A stretch of 64,000 nt of DNA, from positions 1 through 64,000 of the forward strand of contig DAIDIP010000019.1 in NCBI GenBank assembly GCA_027451745.1, given 5' to 3'. This DNA is from Candidatus Melainabacteria bacterium. GTDB lineage: Bacteria > Cyanobacteriota > Vampirovibrionia > Obscuribacterales > Obscuribacteraceae. Position 1 is the stretch's first letter. Each line of letters starts with the position of its first letter. The translations under genes were made by a program, and so were the position numbers. The notes beneath the pieces are model-generated. The model saw only the letters and a list, made by a program, of their open reading frames with translations, searched no databases and was not told the origin of the DNA. Below are positions 33,957 through 43,562 of the stretch, one piece after another.

Positions 33957-34364
33957 ATGAGTGAAAGAACCAAGCTTTTAAAGAAGGCCGTGTTAACCAG
34001 TGTTGGAGCAAGCACTAATGTTGACCGAATTAAATCAGCCTTGAATGAAGCCATGCAAGATTTAGTCAAAGTCGGACATGGCTTATTGGAAGAATTAGAA
34101 GAAAAGGGCAAAGTTAAAACTGACCATGTCCAAGAATTTCTAAAAAACTTCCAGGCTGAAGCCGCAAAAAAAACATCTCAAGTCGAAAAGAAAGTTTCAA
34201 CTGGTATGAAAAAAGCTGTGCGCGAATTGGGATTGATAACCCAAGCTGACTGGGAAGAAATGTGCGAACGCTTAACCGATATTGAAGAAGCTCTAGGCAT
34301 TGCCGAAACAGAAGGTAATGGCAGCGCTGGTAAAGGCCGCCGTCGCAAAAAACAAGGCAGCTAA
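33957..34364 (+). CDS. Phasin-like / PHA-granule-associated protein
   Basis: A 135-residue helical protein. The order of a long amphipathic N-terminal region (LLKKAVLTSVGAS, EEKGKVKTDHVQEFLK), a coiled segment, and VRELGLITQADWEEMCERLT followed by a Lys/Arg-rich tail matches the phasin-like family linked to polyhydroxyalkanoate granules. GGGAGAA precedes the ATG. No PHA synthase gene is nearby, so a role in storage-granule coating is only inferred; related proteins also occur in organisms lacking PHA. Confidence 0.75.
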   Translation: MSERTKLLKKAVLTSVGASTNVDRIKSALNEAMQDLVKVGHGLLEELEEKGKVKTDHVQEFLKNFQAEAAKKTSQVEKKVSTGMKKAVRELGLITQADWEEMCERLTDIEEALGIAETEGNGSAGKGRRRKKQGS

Positions 34365-34433
34365 AAGCCGTCAGATTTTTTGCAACAGAGACCAAAACTA
34401 TATTTGCACACACCTTAACGCATGTTGGTCCTC

Positions 34434-35792
<1,359 letters not shown>

Positions 35793-35984
35793 CTAAAATA
35801 TATGAAAGTTATTACTTCTAAATCGAGCCCAAGCCAAGCTTGGTCGCGGAATAATTGACACACGAGCAACTGACCAAGTCTATTTCAATGCATAATGTCT
35901 GTCAAAAAAGAAACGATTAAGCTAATTCCATGTGCTTAATCAAAGCGCCAATTACAATGTCTATATCAGCGCCATTCAAACAAA

Positions 35985-36965
35985 ATGACTAAATTATTTT
36001 CCAAACAACTAAGCAGCCAACAGCCTTTAGCTGCAAAAATTTTCGAAACAGCAATAGCTAACAATAAACTAGCCAAGTCTTATATGTTGGCTGGACATGC
36101 AAATGATGATAAATGGCAATTAGTTAGCCAGTTAACTGCTTATCTCAATTGCGCCAATATTAATTCTAAAACTGACTCTTCCTGCCTTATCAGCGAAACA
36201 GACATGGAAACTGGCAATTGGTGCACAAATTGCCGCTGGATTCAAACAGACAAACATCCTCAAGCACTTATTAGGCTAAATGGCGAGAATAGCAAAAGCG
36301 GCAAAATTGGTGTTGAACAAGCTCGTGCTTTTGCCGAAGAAGTAAGCAAAACTTCGCCTTATTTTCGCGTTATGGTTATAGAAAATGCCCATCAAGAAAT
36401 TCTCCATCGTCCAGCAGCCAATGCTCTGCTAAAAACAATCGAAGAGCCCAGGTCCAAAATTTTGATGGTTTTCTTTGCCCAGGTGTCCAACGACGTTTTA
36501 CCCACCATAGTCAGTCGCTGTCAAACAATCAATATTGCCAGTAATCAGTACAAAGAATGTCTTTCGTTGTCCTCTCCCAATACTTCTGATCAACTTTTAC
36601 TTGCTAAGCACTCAGACACTCCCCAATTAAAAAACCTTACAGCATCTCTTGAAAAGTTCACTAGTCAAGGTAGTAAATTAACTGATGCCATTGATTTAAC
36701 TGAGTGCATACAATCATCTATCAAAGAAGGCTTTGAGCTTGACGAGATTCTTGACTTCCTTATCACAAAGGATTTACTGTGCCTTGATAATATTTGTGCT
36801 AGCGAAAGGGAAGCCCGTTATGCCAAAGAGTTATTTCTCTTAGGTCAGATTGCCAAGGAACAAAGCAGGCATTATGTTTCAGATAAGGCTTTAGTAGAAA
36901 CTTTTATTTTTGCCTGGCATAAACTGAAACAAACAGGAATAAATCCCTTAAAACTGCAGCGTTAA
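35985..36965 (+). CDS. holB: DNA polymerase III delta' subunit-like ATPase
   Basis: A 326-residue clamp-loader protein. The AAA+ core is recognisable from the zinc-ribbon-type CxNCRW segment, IGVEQARAFAEEVSKTSPYF, VMVIENAHQEI, ANALLKTIEEP and the arginine-finger motif TIVSRCQ. The usual Walker A is replaced by AGHANDDKWQLV, which fits delta', a subunit that does not hydrolyse ATP. It acts with DnaX and HolA, not encoded here. The C-terminal half is divergent. Confidence 0.85.
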   Translation: MTKLFSKQLSSQQPLAAKIFETAIANNKLAKSYMLAGHANDDKWQLVSQLTAYLNCANINSKTDSSCLISETDMETGNWCTNCRWIQTDKHPQALIRLNGENSKSGKIGVEQARAFAEEVSKTSPYFRVMVIENAHQEILHRPAANALLKTIEEPRSKILMVFFAQVSNDVLPTIVSRCQTINIASNQYKECLSLSSPNTSDQLLLAKHSDTPQLKNLTASLEKFTSQGSKLTDAIDLTECIQSSIKEGFELDEILDFLITKDLLCLDNICASEREARYAKELFLLGQIAKEQSRHYVSDKALVETFIFAWHKLKQTGINPLKLQR

Positions 36966-37019
36966 CATGAATCAAATAAATATCAATGATATAAAGATAA
37001 ATAGATAAGCAAAAAGAAT

Positions 37020-38126
37020 ATGAATCCTATAAAAAGCGAGAACGAAGCAACCACTGAACCTGCCAAAATTCCAACAGGCAATACTCTTATTGCCCAAATT
37101 TTGTCTCCAGCAACTGGTTTGGCAGTTTTAGGTACAGCTGCTCTTATTTTTTCCTTTTACCGTGCTGGGCAATTGGCAAATTTGGTTGTTTCTAAAGACG
37201 AAATTCAGCAAGTCAAAATAAATGCTACTTCTTTTAAAAACAAAGCAAAAATAGACATAAACTCGCAAGATGTAGTCAATGCTGTCGATAATTCTGATGC
37301 TGCCATGTTCGTAATTGCTGGCGAATACAAACAAGCAGTAAATGAAGCTATGCGGGATCTCACCGACAATCCGCCTGACAACCTGCCAGCTATTCTTGAG
37401 GCTGGCGACATCTTAAGTCAATTTGGCGAAGATAAAGCGCTCGCTTTTGGTCTTTTGGAAAGAGCTGTTAGCATGGCTCCTAACAATCAATATATCGCTC
37501 TACGCTACGCCCAAAGATTTATAAGTAACGGCCAAATAGAACAAGCAGAGCCTAAATTGCAGCAATTAGCACAAAAATACCCACAATGGAATGACCCCAA
37601 AATCACTCTTGCTAAACTTCATTTTCTCCAAGATCAAATTTCTTTAGCTACTACCGAATTTATAGGACTGACAAATGCTGCTGATTTAACTTCTAGACAA
37701 GCCGAACAAGTGTCTTTGATGTTAGCTAAACTTGGACGCACCGCTGATGCTTTTGCTGTTTTTCAAAAGGCAGCTTCAGGTGAACCACAAAAAACTTTCT
37801 ATGCTAATTATTGCCAAGATTGGCTAGCTAAAAGCCCTGAGTCTTATCAAACTGTTTTAGCAATGGTCAAATCTAATTTAGCCAATAGTTCTGCTGATGG
37901 TAACGCAGCCAAGCAATTAAATTTGGAAATCAAACACGCTGCATTATTACTTTTACTCTCACGCCCACAAGATGCTCAGCTAGCGCTTCAACAAGCTATA
38001 AATGCCCATCCAAACAACTTCGACTTATATGTTTTGCTTGCTGCAACTTACAATGCTCTTGGACAAACAAGCCGAGCCGAAACTACTTTTAAGAGTGCAG
38101 CTAGTTATTATCAGCCAAAACTTTAA
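37020..38126 (+). CDS. Membrane-anchored TPR protein
   Basis: A 368-residue protein with one membrane helix near residues 27-48 (LSPATGLAVLGTAALIFSFY) and at least four TPR-like repeats in the remainder, for example ALLERAVSMAPNNQYIALRY-like, LQQLAQKYPQWNDPKITLAK and LALQQAINAHPNNFDLYVLL. It probably scaffolds a complex at the membrane. Its stop overlaps that of the convergent phosphatase-like gene by three bases. No specific family was recognised. Confidence 0.75.
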   Translation: MNPIKSENEATTEPAKIPTGNTLIAQILSPATGLAVLGTAALIFSFYRAGQLANLVVSKDEIQQVKINATSFKNKAKIDINSQDVVNAVDNSDAAMFVIAGEYKQAVNEAMRDLTDNPPDNLPAILEAGDILSQFGEDKALAFGLLERAVSMAPNNQYIALRYAQRFISNGQIEQAEPKLQQLAQKYPQWNDPKITLAKLHFLQDQISLATTEFIGLTNAADLTSRQAEQVSLMLAKLGRTADAFAVFQKAASGEPQKTFYANYCQDWLAKSPESYQTVLAMVKSNLANSSADGNAAKQLNLEIKHAALLLLLSRPQDAQLALQQAINAHPNNFDLYVLLAATYNALGQTSRAETTFKSAASYYQPKL

Positions 38127-38785
38127 ACTTTTAAACAATTTTTCAATAAAGCAATGGCTTCGCTTGGATTTTTATTCCAACATTCAAGCTTCCAGCTTTT
38201 ATTCTCGCAGCTAAGAACACAAAGTTGCCCTGTGCCCACTTTCCATTTTGATTCTCGAATATATTGAGCATAAATATCTGGAATCAATTTGAGAAAGTAT
38301 TTCAAACGACCATTACTAGTTACAGCAAGGATGATCTTCTTATCCGATTGATCTATAACCTTATCTTGAACAAAAGAATTGATATCGTTATCTAAATCAT
38401 CTTCTGTGCCCACAAATGATTTTAGCCATTTGCCATATTTATTCCATTGTTCTAATTCGTTCAGTCCAAACTTTTCTGCAATCTCTTCATTGCTCAAACC
38501 ACTCCATGCACCATAATCAATTTCATTCAAACGCTTATCTACAACAATTTCATTTTGTCTAGATAATTGTTCATCAACAATTTGTGCATATTTAGTTGTG
38601 CGCTGCAAACTAGCAGCATAAATAGCCTGAGGCACAATACTCGCCTCTTCAAACGCTCTTGCCACCGCCTGCGCCTGAACGATCCCGCTTTCTACTAACG
38701 GTAGATCATTGCGAACTCCCACCCAAACAGATTTTTGTCCGGGTGCAAAAGTATTACCATGCCGAGCGAGCAAAAGATATTGCAA
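38123..38785 (-). CDS. Histidine-phosphatase-like protein with an altered second His
   Basis: A 220-residue member of the phosphoglycerate-mutase/histidine-phosphatase superfamily. The nucleophile motif is intact as LARHGNTF (H9), with Arg in SLQRTTKYA and Glu in NEIDYGAWSGL. The second catalytic histidine, usually in a V-x-S-H-G strand, is replaced in AVTSNGRLKY, where Asn stands for His. Activity may be lost or lowered. It lies three bases after kdsB on the same strand, so it may act on a sugar phosphate of the same pathway; this is inference. Confidence 0.8.
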   Translation of the reverse strand: MQYLLLARHGNTFAPGQKSVWVGVRNDLPLVESGIVQAQAVARAFEEASIVPQAIYAASLQRTTKYAQIVDEQLSRQNEIVVDKRLNEIDYGAWSGLSNEEIAEKFGLNELEQWNKYGKWLKSFVGTEDDLDNDINSFVQDKVIDQSDKKIILAVTSNGRLKYFLKLIPDIYAQYIRESKWKVGTGQLCVLSCENKSWKLECWNKNPSEAIALLKNCLKV

Positions 38786-38788
38786 TTC

Positions 38789-39601
38789 TTAACGACTAGT
38801 TTTAACTAGCTCTCCTTCTTTTTTTATAATATCTTCCACGATAGCTACATCTTCTGGATGATCTATAGACCAATGTGTTCGTCCTTGATAATGGACCGGT
38901 ACAACTTTAATAGACAAGCCATGCTCAAGCAATCTCAATTGTTCCAATCCTTCTGCCAATTCTAATGGTGTCGGACTCAACTGCACATATTCTTTCAAAG
39001 CATTGAATCGATAAGCATAAAGACCTATGTGTCTGTAAACTGGCACTAATTGATCTTTTTGCGATTTATCATCGCGCAACAATGGAATTATAGAGCGTGA
39101 AAAATACAACGCTTTACCATACTTGTCAAAAGCTACCATGGTACCACTGGCAATACCTCTGCTTTTCATCTCCAGTAAGTCGTCATACTGAGCCTTAGTA
39201 AGTTGCACACAAGGAGTGGCTACCGAAAATTGCTTCTCTGTATCCTTTGCAAACGCCTCCAGCAATGCATCTATCACAAATGGAGGCGTAAGAACTGCAT
39301 CCCCCTGCAAATTCACCACTATATCTGGAGATAGCTTCTGTAACTGCACGGCTTCAAGTATACGTTCGCTGCCATTGCGCCACTGATTAGATGTAATTTG
39401 TACTTTAGCCCCAAAAGCTACAGCATGCTCAGCAATACGATCATCATCTGTAGCAATAATAACCGTTTCTGCATTTTTTACATCACAAGCCAAATGCCAC
39501 ATTCTCTCAAGCAAACTTTTGCCCAATATATTTGCCATAGGTTTACCAGGAAATCTGGTTGAACCATACCTGGCTGGAATAACTATTGCTGACTGCATCA
39601 T
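38789..39601 (-). CDS. kdsB: CMP-KDO synthetase
   Basis: Activates 3-deoxy-manno-octulosonate with CTP for lipopolysaccharide core synthesis. The 270 residues show [46 protein letters not shown] and VNLQGDAVL, all diagnostic. The protein implies a Gram-negative outer membrane. Its start overlaps the J-protein stop (TGA inside ATGA), placing J-protein, kdsB and phosphatase-like genes in one operon. Confidence 0.95.
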   Translation of the reverse strand: MMQSAIVIPARYGSTRFPGKPMANILGKSLLERMWHLACDVKNAETVIIATDDDRIAEHAVAFGAKVQITSNQWRNGSERILEAVQLQKLSPDIVVNLQGDAVLTPPFVIDALLEAFAKDTEKQFSVATPCVQLTKAQYDDLLEMKSRGIASGTMVAFDKYGKALYFSRSIIPLLRDDKSQKDQLVPVYRHIGLYAYRFNALKEYVQLSPTPLELAEGLEQLRLLEHGLSIKVVPVHYQGRTHWSIDHPEDVAIVEDIIKKEGELVKTSR

Positions 39602-40569
39602 TCTTTATGCTCCAATTTAGCCAGATCTTGATACAATTTCAACTCTTCTTCTGTTGGTTTTTCAGGAATGACTATCTTCAATTTCACTAATTGGTCACCA
39701 GGTTGAGCACTTTTAGTACCTGGTAAACCACGTCCTTTAAGACGCAAAGTTCTGCCAGTTTGTGAGCCAGGCGGAACTTTTACTGTTTTTGGTCCTTCTA
39801 GTGTAGTGACTACAGCCTGAGTACCGAGCACTGCTTGGGCTGGGGTTATTTTCAACTCACACAATAGATTACTACCTTCCAGCAAAAAATAAGAATGTGG
39901 TTTTGCTTTTACAAGCAAATAAATATCACCACCATTATTTGGATCAGTTTTAGTTAACCCACCTGGTACACGCACCCTAGAACCAGGTCTTACACCAGCT
40001 GGAATTTTCACTTCTACTGTTTTTGCCGCTAAAGATGGCGAGCTAATTTGCAAAGTACGTGTAGTACCAGTAGCCATTTCTTCTAGAGACAAATCAATAT
40101 CTGCTTCATGATGTGCTGGTGCTCTATTTGCTCTGCCCCGGCTAAAGCCCCCACCTCCACCAAATCCACCTGCGCCAGGAGCACCCGCCCCACCAAAAGA
40201 TTGGCCAAATAACATTTCAAAGAAATCAGAGAAACTTCCTGCTCCTCCCATTCCTCCGCCCATGCCACTTAGATTGCCAAAATCAAAGCTATAGCCACCA
40301 AAATCTGGCGGTGGTCTAAACTCAGATCCAGCTTTATAGTTTTGCCCAAGAGTATCGTATCGTTTTCTTTTCTCAGGATCTTTCAATACTTCATAAGCTT
40401 CAGATATTTCTTTGAACTTTTCTTCTGCTGCTTTTTCAGCTTCTTTACTGCTCTTATTAGCGTCCGGATGAAATTTTCTTGCCAGCTTACGATAGGCAGA
40501 TTTTATCTCCTGCTCAGTCGCCTTACGCGACACACCAAGAACCTCATAGTAGTCTCTAAATTTAACCAA
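39598..40569 (-). CDS. CbpA-type J-domain co-chaperone
   Basis: A 323-residue Hsp40. The J domain (5-70) has the HPD motif in [11 protein letters not shown] Gly/Phe-rich linker follows at about 95-155 ([16 protein letters not shown]), then the two beta-sandwich substrate domains ([30 protein letters not shown]). The Cys-rich zinc domain of DnaJ is absent, so this is the type II (CbpA/DnaJ2) form. It stimulates DnaK ATPase. First gene of a three-gene minus-strand operon. Confidence 0.93.
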   Translation of the reverse strand: MVKFRDYYEVLGVSRKATEQEIKSAYRKLARKFHPDANKSSKEAEKAAEEKFKEISEAYEVLKDPEKRKRYDTLGQNYKAGSEFRPPPDFGGYSFDFGNLSGMGGGMGGAGSFSDFFEMLFGQSFGGAGAPGAGGFGGGGGFSRGRANRAPAHHEADIDLSLEEMATGTTRTLQISSPSLAAKTVEVKIPAGVRPGSRVRVPGGLTKTDPNNGGDIYLLVKAKPHSYFLLEGSNLLCELKITPAQAVLGTQAVVTTLEGPKTVKVPPGSQTGRTLRLKGRGLPGTKSAQPGDQLVKLKIVIPEKPTEEELKLYQDLAKLEHKE

Positions 40570-40722
40570 CGGTGACCACCCTGCTTACTGACAAGTAAAA
40601 CATAGTTCCTATACTATTCTTCCATGTTTTCTCTTTTTAGTTCATGCAAAGGCAAGCAAGTTTAAAAACAAGAGCAGAATTTAAACCGTCCCTGCAGCTC
40701 AAATTTAAACAAGTCAATAAAA

Positions 40723-41445
40723 CTAAGCAGCAGCCTCTTTATGCAAGTCGACTAATTTGGTGAGGTCAAGACGGACACCAGGTCCCATTGTTGAACTCAA
40801 ATAAATAGACTTTATATAGATACCTTTGACACTAGCTGGTTTGATTTTTTGGATTTGCTCAACAACAGCCGAAAGATTTTTCAAAAGCTTGCTGTCATCG
40901 AATGACAATTTGCCAATAGCCATTTGTACTACGCCGCCTTCTTTTTCAGAGCGGAACGATACTTTACCGGCTTTCAATTCCTTCACTACTTTGCCAACAT
41001 CAGCAGTTACTGTGCCATCTTTTGGATTTGGCATAAGACCTTTAGGTCCTAATACTTTACCCAATTTAGATAGAGCAGCCATTATGTCTGGTGTAGCAAC
41101 TAATTTATCGAAACCAAGAAAGCCCTCGCTTATTTTGGTAATCAATTCTTCGCTGCCAGCAAAGTCAGCACCAGCATCTTTAGCTTCTTTGACCTTGTCA
41201 CCTTTAGCTACAACTGCTACTTTAACTTCTTTGCCCGTTCCACCAGGTAAATTCACAGTTGAACGAATTTGTTGATCGTTTACTTTGGCATCAACACCAA
41301 GTTGAAAATGCACTTCCACAGTCTCATCGAATTTCACATCGTGATTTTTTTTGAGAAGCTGTATTGCTTCAGATGCTGAAAGTAGTCCGGTTATTTCAGA
41401 CTTGATTTTGTCTAGTTTCTGTTGTCTTTTACTAAGTTTCGCCAT
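40723..41445 (-). CDS. rplA: Ribosomal protein L1
   Basis: The 240 residues match L1: KFDETVEVHFQLGVDAK, VNLPGGTGKEVKV, LGPKGLMPNPKDGTVT and the C-terminal SSTMGPGVRLDL. GAGG is 6 bases before the ATG. It is the last gene of rpmG-trnW-secE-nusG-rplK-rplA. In most bacteria rplJ and rplL come next; here a J-protein gene follows instead after 153 bases, so the ribosomal cluster is broken at this point. Confidence 0.97.
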   Translation of the reverse strand: MAKLSKRQQKLDKIKSEITGLLSASEAIQLLKKNHDVKFDETVEVHFQLGVDAKVNDQQIRSTVNLPGGTGKEVKVAVVAKGDKVKEAKDAGADFAGSEELITKISEGFLGFDKLVATPDIMAALSKLGKVLGPKGLMPNPKDGTVTADVGKVVKELKAGKVSFRSEKEGGVVQMAIGKLSFDDSKLLKNLSAVVEQIQKIKPASVKGIYIKSIYLSSTMGPGVRLDLTKLVDLHKEAAA

Positions 41446-41478
41446 GATCGCCTCTATATTCTCACTATTAGCAAGTTG

Positions 41479-41904
41479 CTAGTCAGCAACGATAATTCCC
41501 ATATTACGTGCAGTCCCAGCAATCATTTTTTCTGCTGCTGCTAAACTTGTCGCATTTAAATCAGGCAACTTTGTTTTGGCAATTTCAGTAATTTTTGCCT
41601 TAGATATAGTTGCTACTTTGGTTTTATTAGGAGCAGCTGATCCTTTCTCAATATTTGCTGCTTTCTTTAATAACTCAGCGGCTGGTGGAGTTTTTAAAAT
41701 GAAATCAAAAGAACGATCTTCATAGACAGTGATTTCTACTGGAATGATTGTTCCTGCTTTGTCTTGTGTCTTGGCATTGTATTCTTTGCAAAATGCCATG
41801 ATATTGACACCATGTTGACCCAAGGCTGGACCAACTGGTGGCGAAGGTACAGCTTTACCAGCTGGAATTTGCAATTTGATTTTGCCAACAACTTTCTTTG
41901 CCAC
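41479..41904 (-). CDS. rplK: Ribosomal protein L11
   Basis: The 141 residues include [35 protein letters not shown] and a C-terminal rRNA-binding domain ([20 protein letters not shown]). It begins at GTG with AAAGGA 8 bases upstream. It is the substrate of PrmA encoded at 4636-5538. It lies 33 bases ahead of rplA. The 159 bases between nusG and rplK hold no gene and may carry leader regulation by L1, though no site was identified. Confidence 0.97.
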   Translation of the reverse strand: MAKKVVGKIKLQIPAGKAVPSPPVGPALGQHGVNIMAFCKEYNAKTQDKAGTIIPVEITVYEDRSFDFILKTPPAAELLKKAANIEKGSAAPNKTKVATISKAKITEIAKTKLPDLNATSLAAAEKMIAGTARNMGIIVAD

Positions 41905-42063
41905 GATTAAAATCCTTTATATTCTGCCCCTGATACAGTCCTAACTCAGACCTAAACCTCAATACTTTGTCCTAATCTTTCTCTCATTAAAATCCTTGAA
42001 GATTTCTTCGAGCGGTAGGTAGAACAGCTATTTTAGGACAGATTAGCTATTCGACCCATATAT

Positions 42064-42624
42064 TTACACTTTTATAACCTGATTGAATTCAAGTTCAACT
42101 GGGGTAGCACGCCCGAAAATGACTACTGAAGCCTTAATACGCTCGCGCTCCATATTAATTTCCGTAACTTCACCAGTAAAGTCAGCGAAAGGTCCACCGG
42201 TAATACGAACAAAATCGCCCAACTTTACATCGATCACTGCCGCTTTCTTGCCCTTGAGACCAGAAACTGCAATTTGCCGACGTAATATTTTACGAATTTC
42301 ACTATCTTGCACAGGAGTTGGTCTTTTGCCCGAACCAACATATTTGGTTACACCAGGGGCTTCTCTCACCACTCGCCATGAATCATCATCAAGAATCATT
42401 TCAACGAACACATAGCCTGGGTATTCTCTTTCTTTTTTCTCTATACGCTTACCATCTTTTACTTTGGTAACCAATTTTTCTGGAACGATGACGCCAAAAA
42501 CTCTGTCTTGAGCATGCATAGTGAGAATACGCTTCTCAATGTGCTCTTTAACTTTGTTTTCATGTCCGGAAGCAGTTTGTACTGCATACCAGCGTCTTAG
42601 TCCATCAGTCTTTATAAAAGGCAT
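42064..42624 (-). CDS. nusG: Transcription elongation/antitermination factor NusG
   Basis: From the ATG at 42624 the product has 186 residues. RWYAVQTASGHENKVKEHIE opens the NGN domain, which also has YPGYVFVEM and VKYVGSGKRPTPV. The C-terminal KOW domain reads KLGDFVRITGGPFADFTGEV. GGAAGG 7 bases upstream decides this start over an in-frame ATG inside secE. It binds RNA polymerase and links it to Rho or ribosomes. Confidence 0.96.
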   Translation of the reverse strand: MPFIKTDGLRRWYAVQTASGHENKVKEHIEKRILTMHAQDRVFGVIVPEKLVTKVKDGKRIEKKEREYPGYVFVEMILDDDSWRVVREAPGVTKYVGSGKRPTPVQDSEIRKILRRQIAVSGLKGKKAAVIDVKLGDFVRITGGPFADFTGEVTEINMERERIKASVVIFGRATPVELEFNQVIKV

Positions 42625-42643
42625 AGAAATTATCCTTCCCTGG

Positions 42644-43015
42644 CTATGCGCCACCTATTCCGTACAAATGTCCCCAATGTTCTAGAGGAGCAAATATGAA
42701 TTTGCCAACTACTAAATCAAAAGACCAAACAAAAAAGGTTATTAGTGCCACAAGAAATAAAACACTCACTGTTTCTCGTATTACTTGTGAACGTTCAGGC
42801 CAGCTGATTTTGCGGCTCTCTGCCCGTACTTCCCCCAAAAACCGTCCTGCTTCAGCAAATTGTTGGACAAAAGGTAAACCTTCTATCTTCTTGGCTTCTT
42901 TATTATCAGCGCTTTTCATTTTTTGATTCGTTGTCTTTGCCTTGTCTTGCTGGTCCTTGCGGCTAGAAGACATTACTTGGGACTGTGCTGATTTTTCTTT
43001 TTTCTTGACTGCCAT
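42644..43015 (-). CDS. secE: Preprotein translocase subunit SecE
   Basis: A 123-residue single-spanning SecE. The hallmark amphipathic helix FLGEVRAESRKISWPERSQV is followed by one membrane helix (SVLFLVALITFFVWSFDLVV). About 50 Lys/Ser/Gln-rich residues precede it, longer than minimal SecE proteins and probably disordered. Position between tRNA-Trp and nusG is conserved widely. Confidence 0.95.
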   Translation of the reverse strand: MAVKKKEKSAQSQVMSSSRKDQQDKAKTTNQKMKSADNKEAKKIEGLPFVQQFAEAGRFLGEVRAESRKISWPERSQVIRETVSVLFLVALITFFVWSFDLVVGKFIFAPLEHWGHLYGIGGA

Positions 43016-43054
43016 TTATTTGCTATTTGTCAATTTGATTGACTTACCATAATT

Positions 43055-43125
43055 CGCGCCCTGAAGGAATCGAACCCTCACTAACGGTTTTGGAGACCGC
43101 TGTTCTACCGTTAAACTAAAGGCGC
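43055..43125 (-). tRNA. tRNA-Trp (anticodon CCA)
   Basis: Minus-strand cloverleaf: acceptor GCGCCTT pairs with AGGGCGC, discriminator G. The anticodon stem GCGGT/ACCGT (first pair G-U) encloses loop CTCCAAA, giving CCA. The T arm is GAGGG-TTCGATT-CCTTC. CCA is not encoded. Location between rpmG and secE is the standard arrangement and shows it is cut out of the operon transcript. Confidence 0.96.
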
Positions 43126-43164
43126 CCTTCAAAGCCCACGGTCACATTACCTTGCATCAATTGC

Positions 43165-43332
43165 TTACTTTTTAGTTTCCTTGTGCTCTTGATGTTGACG
43201 GCAATAACTACAGTATTTATTAATATTTAGTCTTTCTGGATCGTTTTTCTTATTTTTCATCGTTGTGTAATTACGACGCTTACAGTTACCGCAAGCAAGC
43301 GTAATAATGATTCGATCATCTTTCTTAGCCAC
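43165..43332 (-). CDS. rpmG: Ribosomal protein L33 (zinc-binding form)
   Basis: A 55-residue protein starting at GTG 43332, with GGAG 9 bases upstream. [20 protein letters not shown] and [14 protein letters not shown] are L33 sequence. Two CxxC pairs (C14/C17 and C41/C44) make it the zinc-containing C+ form. First gene of the operon. Upstream in-frame codons to 43431 belong to the leader. Confidence 0.95.
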   Translation of the reverse strand: MAKKDDRIIITLACGNCKRRNYTTMKNKKNDPERLNINKYCSYCRQHQEHKETKK

Positions 43333-43375
43333 AGGAAATACTCCAATATTGATGACCAGCGCGTAGTCATCGTGC

Positions 43376-43402
43376 AAAACAAAAACACCTCTTGCGAGGT
43401 GT
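43376..43402 (-). terminator. Intrinsic-terminator-like hairpin at the 5' end of the rpmG operon
   Basis: On the minus strand ACACCTC-GCAA-GAGGTGT is a perfect 7-bp stem with a 4-base loop, followed by TTTTGTTTTG. It begins about three bases after the predicted transcription start. It may be an attenuator, a 5' stabilising stem, or the terminator of a gene formerly upstream. Confidence 0.75.
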
Positions 43403-43411
43403 CCAGTAAAG

Positions 43412-43441
43412 AGTATATCCAGATAGCGCAAAAGCTGTCAA
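43412..43441 (-). promoter_or_regulatory. Promoter of the rpmG-trnW-secE-nusG-rplK-rplA operon
   Basis: On the minus strand a perfect TTGACA (43441-43436) and TATACT (43417-43412) are separated by 18 bases. The start is expected near 43405. This is the only good minus-strand promoter found upstream of rpmG. Confidence 0.75.
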
Positions 43442-43481
43442 GCCGTCTAGAATTAGTAAGGCTATCAGTATCAATACTTTA

Positions 43482-43549
43482 CCAAATTGCCTATTCTGCC
43501 AAATTGCCTATTCTGCCAAATTGCCTATTCTGCCAAATTGCCTATTCTA
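43482..43549 (+). repeat. Tandem repeat, four copies of a 17-bp unit
   Basis: Four consecutive copies of ccaaattgcctattctg at 43482, 43499, 43516 and 43533; only the last base of the last copy differs. The array ends 13 bases before the ATG of the peptide-binding protein gene. Near-perfect copies indicate recent expansion. The unit contains TTGCCT and TATTCT, which at one repeat's distance stand 16 bases apart like a promoter. Confidence 0.95.
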
Positions 43550-43562
43550 TAGTTATCAAGGA

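Noticed and set aside
39598-40569. Canonical DnaJ
   Set aside because: No CxxCxGxG zinc repeats are present between the Gly-rich linker and the C-terminal domains, so it was called CbpA-type.
43482-43549. CRISPR array
   Set aside because: The 17-bp units are contiguous with no unique spacers and no cas genes nearby; it is a simple tandem repeat.
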